Assembly (NCBI GenBank): GCA_039583695.1 | Contig: JAVKSL010000001.1 | Span: 59,571-123,570 of the forward strand | Direction: 5' to 3' | Source of the DNA: JAVKSL01 sp039583695 | GTDB lineage: Bacteria > Actinomycetota > Acidimicrobiia > Acidimicrobiales > JAJPHD01 | Length of the DNA stretch: 64,000 nt | Shown: piece after piece, positions 41,674 to 50,627 of the stretch | How positions within the stretch are numbered: the stretch's first letter is position 1 | Layout: each line of letters starts with the position of its first letter | The notes under the pieces: generated by a model | Databases searched by the model: none | Seen by the model: only the letters and a program-made list of their open reading frames with translations | What the model was told of the DNA's origin: nothing | Translations under genes and position numbers: made by a program

Positions 41674-44052
41674 GTGGAGGGCGGGGCCGCCGGATCCGCC
41701 AGCGATGCGGCAGCCGGGTCCGTGCTGGGTGACGCGCAGAGTTGGAGCATCCGGGTGCGGGGCACCGTGCAGGGAGTCGGGTTCCGGCCCTTCGTGTACC
41801 GTCACGCGGTCGCGCTCGGTCTGCTCGGCACGGTCCGCAACGACTCGGCGGGGGTGCTCATCGAGGCCCAGGGGACTCTCGGCGCGCTGAGCGAGCTGCG
41901 GCGGCGCTTGAGCGCACAACCACCCCCACTTGCCCGGGTCACCGCAGTCGAGGTAGAGCTGCGGCGACCGACGGCGTGCGCCACGGCGTTTCGCATAGTT
42001 GACAGTGTAGAGGAGGGCTCACCCACCGTCCCCGTGTCGGTCGACACTGCCACCTGCGCGGAGTGCCTGGCCGAGGTGGACGACCCAGCCGACAGGCGTT
42101 TCGAGTACCCCTTCACCAACTGCACCAACTGCGGCCCGCGATACACCATCGTGGTGTCGGTGCCTTACGACCGGCCGGCAACGACGATGGCCGGCTTCGT
42201 CATGTGCCCAGCCTGCCAGGCGGAATACGACGACCCAGCTGATCGGCGGTTCCACGCGCAGCCCAATGCCTGCCCAGCCTGCGGGCCCCAGCTGTCGTAC
42301 CTCGATCCATCTGGCACACCCGTGGACGGCGCGGCTCTCAGCCTCGCCGTCGAGGCGTTGCGTGACGGACGCATCCTGGCGGTCAAGGGAATCGGTGGCT
42401 ACCACCTGGCGACGGACGCCACCAATGGCACCGCAGTGGCCGAGCTCCGCCGCCGGAAGCACCGGGACGACAAGCCCTTTGCGTTGATGGTCGCTGACGT
42501 TGCCGCCGCACGCGAGCTCTGCCAGCTGACCCCGGAGGCGCAAGCCGCGCTCAGCTCGCCCCGGCGCCCGATCGTCCTGGCCCCCGGCGTCTCGCCGAGC
42601 CCACTCGCCCCGACCGTCGCGCCCGGGCTAGCCGAGCTCGGGGTCATGCTGGCCTACAGCCCGTTGCACCACCTGCTCTTGGCGGGGGCCGGCCGGCCGT
42701 TGGTCATGACCAGCGGAAACCTCTCCGACGACCCGATAGCGCATCGCGACGACGACGCCGTTCGCCGTCTGGGGTCGTTGGTGGACGGCCTGGTGACCCA
42801 CGACCGGCCGATCCACATCCGCTGTGACGACTCGGTCCTGCGCTCGACCGACCGAGGCTTGCAGGTCGTCCGGCGCTCACGTGGCTACGCACCCGAGCCC
42901 CTGTCCCTCCCGGGGGAGGCCCGGCGCCAGGTCCTGGCCGTGGGGGCCGAGCTCAAGAGCACGGTCTCGGTGGCCAAGGCCGCCATCGTCGTGGCCAGTC
43001 ACCACATCGGGGACCTCGAGCACCTGGCCACCTACGAGTCGTTCCTGCAGGCCACCGGCCACATGTGCCAGCTCTACGGGGTGGTGCCCGAGGTGGTGGC
43101 CCACGACCTGCACCCCGAGTACCTTTCTACGAAATATGCCTTGGACCTGGATCTCGACCCGTGGCCGGTTCAACACCACCACGCGCATGTTGCGTCTTGC
43201 CTCGTGGAGCACGGCCACACGGACAAGGTGCTCGGCATCGCGTTCGACGGGTTCGGGATGGGTCCCGACGGGACCCTGTGGGGAGGAGAGATGCTGGTCT
43301 GCGACCTATCCGGCTTCGAGCGGGTGGGCCACCTGCGCTCGGTGGTGGTGCCCGGTGGTTCGGCTGCAGTGAGGGAGCCCTGGCGCATGGCCCTGGCGTG
43401 GGCTCACGCCGGGCTCGGAGCTGATGTGGCCGCCGAGCTGGGACCCGGCCTGGACGCCCGCTGGGAGGCTGTGCTTGGGGTCATCGAGGCGGGACAGGGC
43501 ATGGCGACCACCAGCGCGGGTCGCCTTTTCGACGCGGCATCTGCGCTGCTCGGAGTCCGGCGGAAGGTGACCTACGAGGGTCAGGCGGCCATCGAGCTGG
43601 AGGCCCTCGCCCGGCGGGTCCCACGCTCCGCGGCGCCGTGCTACCCGGTTGAGGTGCGCTCTGGAGGGGATGCGGAGCGTACCTTGGGTCATGGCGGCCT
43701 AAGTCGTGCCGCCACGACCCAGGGTACGGAACCCACGGCGGTGTTGGATCCGGCACCCTTGCTTGGCGCGGTGGTCGACGACATCCGGCGGGGCGTCGAG
43801 CCGGCGGTCGTGGCTGCGGGGTTCCACGAGGGCCTGGGGCGGGGCGTGGCCACCCTGGCCGCCCGGCTGGCTGGCGCACGCAGCTTGGACACGGTCGCCC
43901 TGAGCGGGGGAGTCTTCCAGAATGCCCGGCTCAGCGCCATAGTGGAGGACGGCCTCGTCGCGGCGGGCCTGAAGGTCCTGGTCCATTGCCTCGTGCCCCC
44001 CAACGACGGCGGGATCAGCGTGGGTCAGGCGGCGATCGCGGCCCTGTCATAG
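41674..44052 (+). CDS. hypF: Carbamoyltransferase HypF
   Basis: 792 residues from GTG 41674, the normal length. Domains in order: acylphosphatase (VRGTVQGVGFRPFVYRHAVA), two zinc-finger motifs (TATCAECLAEVDDPADRRFE, TNCTNCGPRYTI, CPACQAEYDD, CPACGPQLSY), YrdC-like carbamoyl-AMP domain (ILAVKGIGGYHLATDATNGT, RRSRGYAPEP) and Kae1-like domain with the metal-binding HHHAHVASCL and FDGFGMGPDGTLWGGEML. It converts carbamoyl phosphate to carbamoyl-AMP and loads HypE. It is the last gene of the maturation operon and overlaps the converging Ppx gene by 6 bp. Confidence 0.96.
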   Translation: MEGGAAGSASDAAAGSVLGDAQSWSIRVRGTVQGVGFRPFVYRHAVALGLLGTVRNDSAGVLIEAQGTLGALSELRRRLSAQPPPLARVTAVEVELRRPTACATAFRIVDSVEEGSPTVPVSVDTATCAECLAEVDDPADRRFEYPFTNCTNCGPRYTIVVSVPYDRPATTMAGFVMCPACQAEYDDPADRRFHAQPNACPACGPQLSYLDPSGTPVDGAALSLAVEALRDGRILAVKGIGGYHLATDATNGTAVAELRRRKHRDDKPFALMVADVAAARELCQLTPEAQAALSSPRRPIVLAPGVSPSPLAPTVAPGLAELGVMLAYSPLHHLLLAGAGRPLVMTSGNLSDDPIAHRDDDAVRRLGSLVDGLVTHDRPIHIRCDDSVLRSTDRGLQVVRRSRGYAPEPLSLPGEARRQVLAVGAELKSTVSVAKAAIVVASHHIGDLEHLATYESFLQATGHMCQLYGVVPEVVAHDLHPEYLSTKYALDLDLDPWPVQHHHAHVASCLVEHGHTDKVLGIAFDGFGMGPDGTLWGGEMLVCDLSGFERVGHLRSVVVPGGSAAVREPWRMALAWAHAGLGADVAAELGPGLDARWEAVLGVIEAGQGMATTSAGRLFDAASALLGVRRKVTYEGQAAIELEALARRVPRSAAPCYPVEVRSGGDAERTLGHGGLSRAATTQGTEPTAVLDPAPLLGAVVDDIRRGVEPAVVAAGFHEGLGRGVATLAARLAGARSLDTVALSGGVFQNARLSAIVEDGLVAAGLKVLVHCLVPPNDGGISVGQAAIAALS

Positions 44053-45585
44053 CTGATCGGAGCTCACCACCTCCAGGCTGCGCTTGAAGACCTGCTCGAA
44101 CAAGCCCTGCTTGCGCCGGAGGGCCCAGCGCTCCAGCTCGACGTCGCCGTCCCCCAAAAGCCGGGCCTGGGCCCGGCCACCTTTCAGGTTCACGGTCAAG
44201 CCCTTCACCGCGGAGGTGTGCGAACGGTCGAGCGCGTCAGCCACCCGGAGCAGCGCCACCAGGCGGGTCACCCGGTAGCGCCACCTGGCGTCGAGGGCGC
44301 CGTAGGGCTCGTAGTCCGCCTTGGGAGTGCCGCGCCGGTGGAAGCGGGCGATGGCCGAGAGAGCGTTCACCTCATCGGGGGCGAAGCCGCGAAGCCGCCC
44401 ATGCTGGATCAGGTAGCCGCTGTGGAGATCGTGGCCCTCGGCTGACACGTGCTCGCCGATGTCGTGCAGGAGCGCCGCGTAGCTCAACAGCTCACGGTCG
44501 TCCGGCCCCAGCCGGTGCAGGGGGGCGGTGGCGTCGAAGGCCTCCACCGCCAGCTCGGCTACGTGGGAGGCGTGCTCCTCGCCGTAGTTGCAGCGCCGGC
44601 ACAGGCCGAGCACCGAGGCCATCCGCATCGCCCGGGGCTCGGGGTCCCAGTCTGCGGGGTCGTGGGTCTTGATCGCGGCCAGGACCATGCCTTCGCGCAG
44701 GGCCCACTCGCTGACCGTGAGCTCCTCGAAGCCGAACATGCTCATCACCCTCAGCAGCGTCAGGGACCCGGTGGCGATCAGGTCCACCCGCCTCGCGTCC
44801 AGCCCAGGGACTTGCTGGCGGTCGGCCGCGCTCAGCGAGACCAGTTGCTCATGGACGGCCTGGAGATCGGCCAACCCGACGGTCAGCTGATTCACCGAGT
44901 CGCGCACCGTGCCGGTACGGTGCGCGTCCGCCATGCCCGCCAGGTTGCACAGCGTGCCGCTGGAGCCCACCAGCATCCGGGGCTCGAAGCCGGTGACCAC
45001 CTCGACGAAGGGGCGCAGGGTGCTCTCCACTCGCTTGCGCACCCTTGCCTTGTCGGCTGCCGACATCGGGTCGTCGCGCACCAGCTCCGCCGTGAGGCGC
45101 CCGACGCCGAGGCGGAGGCTCGTGGCCCACGACATCCCCGAGCGATCGCCGACCATCAGCTCGAGGCTGCCGCCGCCCAGGTCGGCCGCCAACGCTGGCC
45201 CTGGATCGATGAGCACGCTCGCCTTCACCGCCCCGAATATGAGCCCAGCCTCCACCAAACCGCTGATGACCTGGACCTTCACACCTGCCTCGGCCTCGAA
45301 CCGCTCGACCAGCCAGACCCCGTCGGAAGCCTCCCGGATGGCGCTCGTGGCCATCGCGGTCAGCTCTTCGGCCCCCACCGAGTCGGCCATGATGCGCAGC
45401 CTGCGCACTGCCTCCACCGCCCGGTCGGCCAGCTCGGGCCCGATGCTGCCCGTGCCGCCGACGGCGTCCCCCAGGCGCAGCATGACCTTCTCCCGCACCA
45501 GGGGCTCGAAGGTTCCGTCGGGGCGCGCTTCTACCACCAAAAGGTGGAACGAGTTGCTCCCCAGGTCCAGGGCGCCGATCCGCAT
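44047..45585 (-). CDS. Ppx/GppA exopolyphosphatase-like phosphatase with HD domain
   Basis: 512 residues from ATG 45585 (MRIGALDLGSNSFHLLVVEA). The ASKHA ATPase-fold motifs are GALDLGSNSFHLLV, ATSAIREASDGVWL, ALAADLGGGSLELMVGDRSG and LVGSSGTLCNLAGM. The C-terminal ~200 residues form an HD-type helical domain (AALLHDIGEHVSAEGHDLHS) as in full-length GppA/PPX2. It would hydrolyse polyphosphate or pppGpp and so link to stress or starvation signalling. It lies on the opposite strand inside the hydrogenase island, its 5' side facing the hydrogenase promoter. Confidence 0.92.
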   Translation of the reverse strand: MRIGALDLGSNSFHLLVVEARPDGTFEPLVREKVMLRLGDAVGGTGSIGPELADRAVEAVRRLRIMADSVGAEELTAMATSAIREASDGVWLVERFEAEAGVKVQVISGLVEAGLIFGAVKASVLIDPGPALAADLGGGSLELMVGDRSGMSWATSLRLGVGRLTAELVRDDPMSAADKARVRKRVESTLRPFVEVVTGFEPRMLVGSSGTLCNLAGMADAHRTGTVRDSVNQLTVGLADLQAVHEQLVSLSAADRQQVPGLDARRVDLIATGSLTLLRVMSMFGFEELTVSEWALREGMVLAAIKTHDPADWDPEPRAMRMASVLGLCRRCNYGEEHASHVAELAVEAFDATAPLHRLGPDDRELLSYAALLHDIGEHVSAEGHDLHSGYLIQHGRLRGFAPDEVNALSAIARFHRRGTPKADYEPYGALDARWRYRVTRLVALLRVADALDRSHTSAVKGLTVNLKGGRAQARLLGDGDVELERWALRRKQGLFEQVFKRSLEVVSSDQL

Positions 45586-45628
45586 CGTGGGCCATACTAG
45601 GAGCGAACGGCCGACATCCTCCCGAAAC

Positions 45629-45679
45629 AATGGGTACAAGACACACCCATTTACAAGCCTCTGGCCCCTGATGTAGAAC
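45629..45679 (+). promoter_or_regulatory. Candidate hydrogenase promoter with overlapping inverted repeat
   Basis: tttaca (45650-45655) and tagaac (45674-45679) form a plausible -35/-10 pair with 18-bp spacing. A perfect inverted repeat, aatgggt (45629-45635) and acccatt (45645-45651) with a 9-bp spacer, overlaps the -35 edge, the position of a regulator site. It lies in the 186-bp divergent region between Ppx and the hydrogenase small subunit, which starts 92 bp further on. Confidence 0.5.
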
Positions 45680-45771
45680 GGAGGAAGGAGCTGTCCCGAT
45701 CGCGCCGCGAGCGCTGCGGGCAGCCTGCTAGGTCCAGCAACCAAATAGCAAGCGAGCCTTGGAGGTGCAGT

Positions 45772-46809
<1,038 letters not shown>

Positions 46810-46865
46810 GCAGCGCTTCAGCACAACCGATGAGCATTCAAACCAACTACAGGGAGGTCTAGCAC

Positions 46866-48659
46866 GTGCCGATAGCAACCAGAGGAGCCGCCGCTCCCGC
46901 CAAGAGCAGCAACCTGGTGGAGATGTCCTGGGACCCGGTCACGAGAATCGTGGGGGCCCTCGGGATCTACACCAAGATCGACTTCGGCCAGGGCAAGGTA
47001 GCGGAGTGTCATTCGACCTCTTCGGTCTTCCGTGGCTACAGCATCTTCATGAAGGGCAAGGACCCCCGGGACGCGCACTTCATCACCAGCCGCATCTGCG
47101 GTATCTGCGGTGACAACCACTGTGCCTGCTCCTGCTACACGCAGAACATGGCCTACGGTGTGAAGCCCCCGCACCTGGGTGAGTGGATCATGAACCTCGG
47201 CGAGGCTGCCGAGTACATGTTCGACCACAACATCTTCCAGGAGAACCTGGTCGGGGTAGACTTCTGCGAGAAGATGGTCGCCGAGACCAACCCCGGCGTC
47301 CTCGAGCTCGCAAACCGCACCGAGGCCCCCAACGCCGCCTACCACGGCCTTGCGACAATCGGCGACATCATGCGTACCCTCAACCCCTTCTCGGGCGAGC
47401 TCTACCGTGAGGCGCTGGTCGTCAGCCGCTGGACCCGTGAGATGTTCTGTCTCATGGAGGGTCGCCACGTGCACCCCTCCACCCTTTACCCAGGTGGTGT
47501 GGGCACCACGGCAACCATCCAGCTCATGAGCGACTACATCACCCGGCTCATGCGCTACTGCGAGTTCATGAAGAAGATCGTCCCCCTCCACGACGACCTG
47601 TTCGACTTCTTCTACGAGGCCCTTCCGGGCTACGAAGAGGTAGGGCGTCGCCGGATCCTGTGCATCTGTTGGGGCAGCTTCCAGGACCCGGACGTCTGCA
47701 ACTTCAACTACCGCGACATGACCGAGTGGGGCCGTGCGATGTACGTCACCCCCGGCGTCGTGGTCGACGGCAAGCTGGTCACCAACGACCTGGTCGACAT
47801 CAACCTGGGCATCCGTATCCTCCTCGGCTCCTCGTACTACAGGGACTGGGAAGGCGAGGAGACCTTCGTGGCCCGCGATCCGCTGGGCAACCCCGTGGAC
47901 CGTCGCCACCCCTGGAACCAGCACACGATCCCGCTGCCGCAAAAGCGCAACTTCGACGAGAAGTACAGCTGGGTCATGTCACCTCGTTGGTTCGACGGCA
48001 AGGACCACCTGGCCGCCGACACCGGTGGTGGGCCCATCGCCCGCCTCTGGGCAACAGCGCTCTCGGGACTGGTTGACATCGGCTACGTCAAGGCCACCGG
48101 CAACAGCGTCATCATGAACCTTCCCAAGACCGCCCTCAAGCCCGAGATGACTCTCGAGTGGAAGTGTCCCCAGTGGTCGAACGCGATCGAGCGTGACCGC
48201 GCTCGTACGTACTTCCAGGCATATGCGGCCTGCTGCGCCCTGCACTTCGCAGAGAAGGCGTTGGCCGAGATCCGTGCGGGTCACACCAAGACCTGGGAGC
48301 CCTTCACGGTTCCCGACGAGTCCATCGGCTGTGGGTTCACCGAGGCTGTCCGGGGCGTGCTCAGCCACCACATGGTCATCCGGGGTGGCAAGATCGCCAA
48401 CTACCACCCGTACCCGCCGACCCCCTGGAACGCCAACCCCCGGGACGTCTACGGGACGCTTGGACCCTACGAGGACGCAGTCACCGACTGCCCGATCTTC
48501 GAGGAGAACGATCTGGAGCACTTCAAGGGCATCGACATCATGCGCTCCGTGCGCAGCTTCGATCCCTGCCTCCCCTGCGGTGTCCACATGTACCTTGGAA
48601 AGGGCAAGGTGCTCGACAAGATGCACTCCCCAACCATGGTCCACTCCGTGGAAGACTGA
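46866..48659 (+). CDS. hhyL: [NiFe]-hydrogenase large subunit, group 1h actinobacterial type
   Basis: 597 residues from GTG 46866 (GGGAGGT upstream). The active-site ligands are in the L1 motif RICGICGDNHCACSC (residues ~76-90) and L5 motif DPCLPCGVHMYLG (~565). A 23-residue C-terminal peptide follows the His of L5 and must be removed by a maturation protease after nickel insertion, matching the protease gene at 52226. EMSWDPVTRIVGALGIYTKI is the conserved start of the fold. The motif pattern (GDNHCACS rather than GVCxxxH) is that of group 1h. It binds the Ni-Fe(CN)2CO centre and splits H2. Located in the cytoplasm with the small subunit. Confidence 0.95.
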   Translation: MPIATRGAAAPAKSSNLVEMSWDPVTRIVGALGIYTKIDFGQGKVAECHSTSSVFRGYSIFMKGKDPRDAHFITSRICGICGDNHCACSCYTQNMAYGVKPPHLGEWIMNLGEAAEYMFDHNIFQENLVGVDFCEKMVAETNPGVLELANRTEAPNAAYHGLATIGDIMRTLNPFSGELYREALVVSRWTREMFCLMEGRHVHPSTLYPGGVGTTATIQLMSDYITRLMRYCEFMKKIVPLHDDLFDFFYEALPGYEEVGRRRILCICWGSFQDPDVCNFNYRDMTEWGRAMYVTPGVVVDGKLVTNDLVDINLGIRILLGSSYYRDWEGEETFVARDPLGNPVDRRHPWNQHTIPLPQKRNFDEKYSWVMSPRWFDGKDHLAADTGGGPIARLWATALSGLVDIGYVKATGNSVIMNLPKTALKPEMTLEWKCPQWSNAIERDRARTYFQAYAACCALHFAEKALAEIRAGHTKTWEPFTVPDESIGCGFTEAVRGVLSHHMVIRGGKIANYHPYPPTPWNANPRDVYGTLGPYEDAVTDCPIFEENDLEHFKGIDIMRSVRSFDPCLPCGVHMYLGKGKVLDKMHSPTMVHSVED

Positions 48660-48679
48660 TCCCCGTCGAGGCTGGGTAC

Positions 48680-49231
48680 ATGCCTGTGACCGATCAAGAG
48701 CAGCTGAGGGCCACGGGTGATCGGATCGAGCATCTGCTCGACGAGATCGGGAGATTGCCTGACAGACGCGCCAAGGACTGGGCCGAGGAGCTGTTGCGAC
48801 TCGTGACCGACATGTACGAGGCGTGCCTGGAACGGATCATCAGCTCAGCATGCCGGCCCGGCGCTCTCGCCGGGCCGGCACTGCTCGACGCTTGGGCCAA
48901 GGATGACCTGATTGCCAGCTTGCTCATCCTGCACGGCCTGCACCCTGACGGGACCAGGGAGAGGGTGCAGCGCGCCCTCGAAGAGCTGAACCCGTCACTT
49001 GGAGCCGGCGACGTACGCTTGCTCGACATCAACCCGGAGGCGGGCACCGCCCGGATCCGGGCGCTCGGAGACGGGACATCCGGCTCACAGACGCGGGTCG
49101 AAGCGCTGGTTCGCAAAGCCATCGAAGACGTGGCGCCAGAGATAACCGACATCGAGCTGGAGCGGCCGCTGCCGAGCACCCCCGTGGCGCTGGGGCGGCG
49201 ACCGCAGGCGAGCGCGGGGGGGGCGTCGTGA
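48680..49231 (+). CDS. NifU-like C-terminal-domain protein lacking the cluster cysteines
   Basis: 183 residues. Residues ~15-95 are helical (HLLDEIGRLPDRRAKDWAEE, LLRLVTDMYEACLERIISSA). Residues ~95-160 follow the NifU C-terminal domain pattern: VQRALEELNPSLGAGDVRLL, TARIRALGDGTSGSQTRVEA, IEDVAPEITDIELE. In true NifU this loop is G-x-C-x-x-C-P and holds a [4Fe-4S] cluster; here it reads ALGDGTSGSQ with no Cys. The only two Cys are at ~49 and ~57. It follows hhyL by 20 bp and is coupled to the next gene. It may be a structural or assembly partner rather than a cluster carrier. Confidence 0.7.
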   Translation: MPVTDQEQLRATGDRIEHLLDEIGRLPDRRAKDWAEELLRLVTDMYEACLERIISSACRPGALAGPALLDAWAKDDLIASLLILHGLHPDGTRERVQRALEELNPSLGAGDVRLLDINPEAGTARIRALGDGTSGSQTRVEALVRKAIEDVAPEITDIELERPLPSTPVALGRRPQASAGGAS

Positions 49232-49998
49232 GCGCTCCCTCGCAGTGGCCGATGATGCCGGGGGCCGAACCCGACGTGGGGCCCTTGGCGGTCCTCAAGC
49301 GGGTCCGCTCGGTTCAGCGACCTCGTCCCGGTGAGCGCTGCGACATGTGCGCAACTGGGATCCCTGACGACCACACCCACGTGGTGAACCTGGAGACCCG
49401 GGAGCTGCTTTGCGCCTGCCAGGCGTGCTACCTGCTGTTCGTCAGCGGGTCCACGGGCAACTTGAGGGCGGTGCCGGAGCGCTACCTGGCGCTCATGGGC
49501 TTCTCGCTCACCAAGGCCCAGTGGGAGACCCTTCAGGTTCCGGTGAGTGTGGCGTTCCTGTTCAGCAACTCGAGGCAGGAGCAGATCGCGGCCTTCTATC
49601 CCAGCCCCGCTGGCGCGACAGAGTGCCTGCTGCCGCTGGGCGCCTGGGACGAGATCACCGCCACTCACACCGTCCTGCGTGAGCTGCTTCCCGACGTGGA
49701 GGCAGCCCTGGTGCACGTCGAGAAGGACATAAGCGAGTGCTTTGTGGTCCCCATCGACATCTGCTACGAGCTGGTGGGGGTGCTGCGCAAGTTGTGGCGG
49801 GGCTTTGACGGGGGCAAGGAGGCTCAGGAAGCGCTGAGCGCATTCTTCGATCGGGTGCGGGCACGGGCCAAGCCGGTGGCGTCGGGCTCACTCGGGGGTG
49901 CCGAACTGGTCAGCAGCGAACTGGTCAGCAGCGAACTGGGCAGCAGTGAACTGGGCAGCAGTGACCATCTCAGCAATAGTGAGGAGCTCAATGCCTAA
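49228..49998 (+). CDS. Hydrogenase-associated protein resembling DUF5947
   Basis: 256 residues from GTG 49228 overlapping the previous stop. Residues ~35-75 hold two Cys pairs, GERCDMCATGIPDDHTH and LLCACQACYLLF, a zinc-ribbon or rubredoxin-like site. The rest (VSVAFLFSNSRQEQIAAFYP, VHVEKDISECFVVPIDICYE) is alpha/beta. Such proteins occur in actinobacterial group 1h hydrogenase operons; I recognise it as DUF5947-like from memory. The C-terminal ~30 residues are a pentapeptide repeat (ELVSS/ELGSS). A role in electron transfer or assembly is possible but unproven. Confidence 0.68.
   Translation: MSAPSQWPMMPGAEPDVGPLAVLKRVRSVQRPRPGERCDMCATGIPDDHTHVVNLETRELLCACQACYLLFVSGSTGNLRAVPERYLALMGFSLTKAQWETLQVPVSVAFLFSNSRQEQIAAFYPSPAGATECLLPLGAWDEITATHTVLRELLPDVEAALVHVEKDISECFVVPIDICYELVGVLRKLWRGFDGGKEAQEALSAFFDRVRARAKPVASGSLGGAELVSSELVSSELGSSELGSSDHLSNSEELNA
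49903..49962 (+). repeat. 15-bp tandem repeat at the 3' end of the DUF5947-like gene
   Basis: gaactggtcagcagc repeats at 49903, 49918, 49933 and 49948 (the last two with gggcagcagt), followed by a decayed copy. It encodes ELVSS ELVSS ELGSS ELGSS in frame, ending just before the stop and the next start codon. Confidence 0.9.
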
Positions 49999-50626
49999 GC
50001 TGGCCTTCAAGGTGACCTCGATGGAGCCGGATCTTTATGCCTTTGCTCCCACGATCTCGATACACCTCCGTGCGACGGAGTCGACAGGTGCGCAGATTCA
50101 CGCCGTGGCACTCAAGGCGATGGTGCGCATCGAGCCCCAGAAGCGTCGCTACAACACCGCCGAGGAGGTGCGCCTGGCCGAGGTCTTCGGTGAGCCGTCC
50201 CGGTGGGGAGACACGCTCAAGCCGTTCATGCTGGCAGAGCTCTCTACCATGTTGCCGGCGTTCGTGGACAGCTGCGACATCGTGGTGCCGATGTGTCTCA
50301 CCTACGACCTCGAGGTGGCGGCCGGAAAGTATTTCCACGGGCTCGAGGACGGCGAGATCCCACTGGTCCTGCTGTTCAGCGGGACAGTGTTCAGCACCAT
50401 CGGGCCCCGCCTGGCGGTGGAGCCGATCCCTTGGAGCCTCGAGGCCAACTGCCGGCTTCCGGTCTCGGTCTGGCAAGAGACGATGGACCATCATTTCCCG
50501 GGAAGTGGCTGGCTGCGTTTGCCTCGGCCTACTATTGATGCCCTAGGTAGGTTCAAGTCACGCGAGGCCCTGGTCACCTGGGATCAGGCGATCGAGGCGC
50601 TGCTCAAGCAGGCTGGGGAGGAATGA
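49991..50626 (+). CDS. Hydrogenase-associated protein resembling DUF6084
   Basis: 211 residues from ATG 49991, overlapping the previous gene by 8 bp. It starts MPKLAFKVTSMEPDLYAFAP and is rich in beta-strand patterns (ISIHLRATESTGAQIHAVAL, DIVVPMCLTYDLEVAAGKYF, LLFSGTVFSTIGPRL), ending with a helical segment. No metal-binding motif or membrane helix is clear. Proteins of this kind (DUF6084, from memory) accompany group 1h hydrogenase genes. Tight spacing to both neighbours indicates co-translation. Function is unknown; a scaffold for the hydrogenase complex is one possibility. Confidence 0.66.
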   Translation: MPKLAFKVTSMEPDLYAFAPTISIHLRATESTGAQIHAVALKAMVRIEPQKRRYNTAEEVRLAEVFGEPSRWGDTLKPFMLAELSTMLPAFVDSCDIVVPMCLTYDLEVAAGKYFHGLEDGEIPLVLLFSGTVFSTIGPRLAVEPIPWSLEANCRLPVSVWQETMDHHFPGSGWLRLPRPTIDALGRFKSREALVTWDQAIEALLKQAGEE

Positions 50627-50627
50627 G

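Noticed and set aside
46818..47942. 374-codon minus-strand frame opposite the hydrogenase large subunit
   Set aside because: Shadow of the motif-complete large subunit; Val/Asp/Gly/His rich with no recognisable domain.
49898..49990. N-terminal extension of the DUF6084-like gene reading NWSAANWSAANW
   Set aside because: It is the 15-bp repeat of the previous gene read in another frame; the ATG at 49991 is the natural start.
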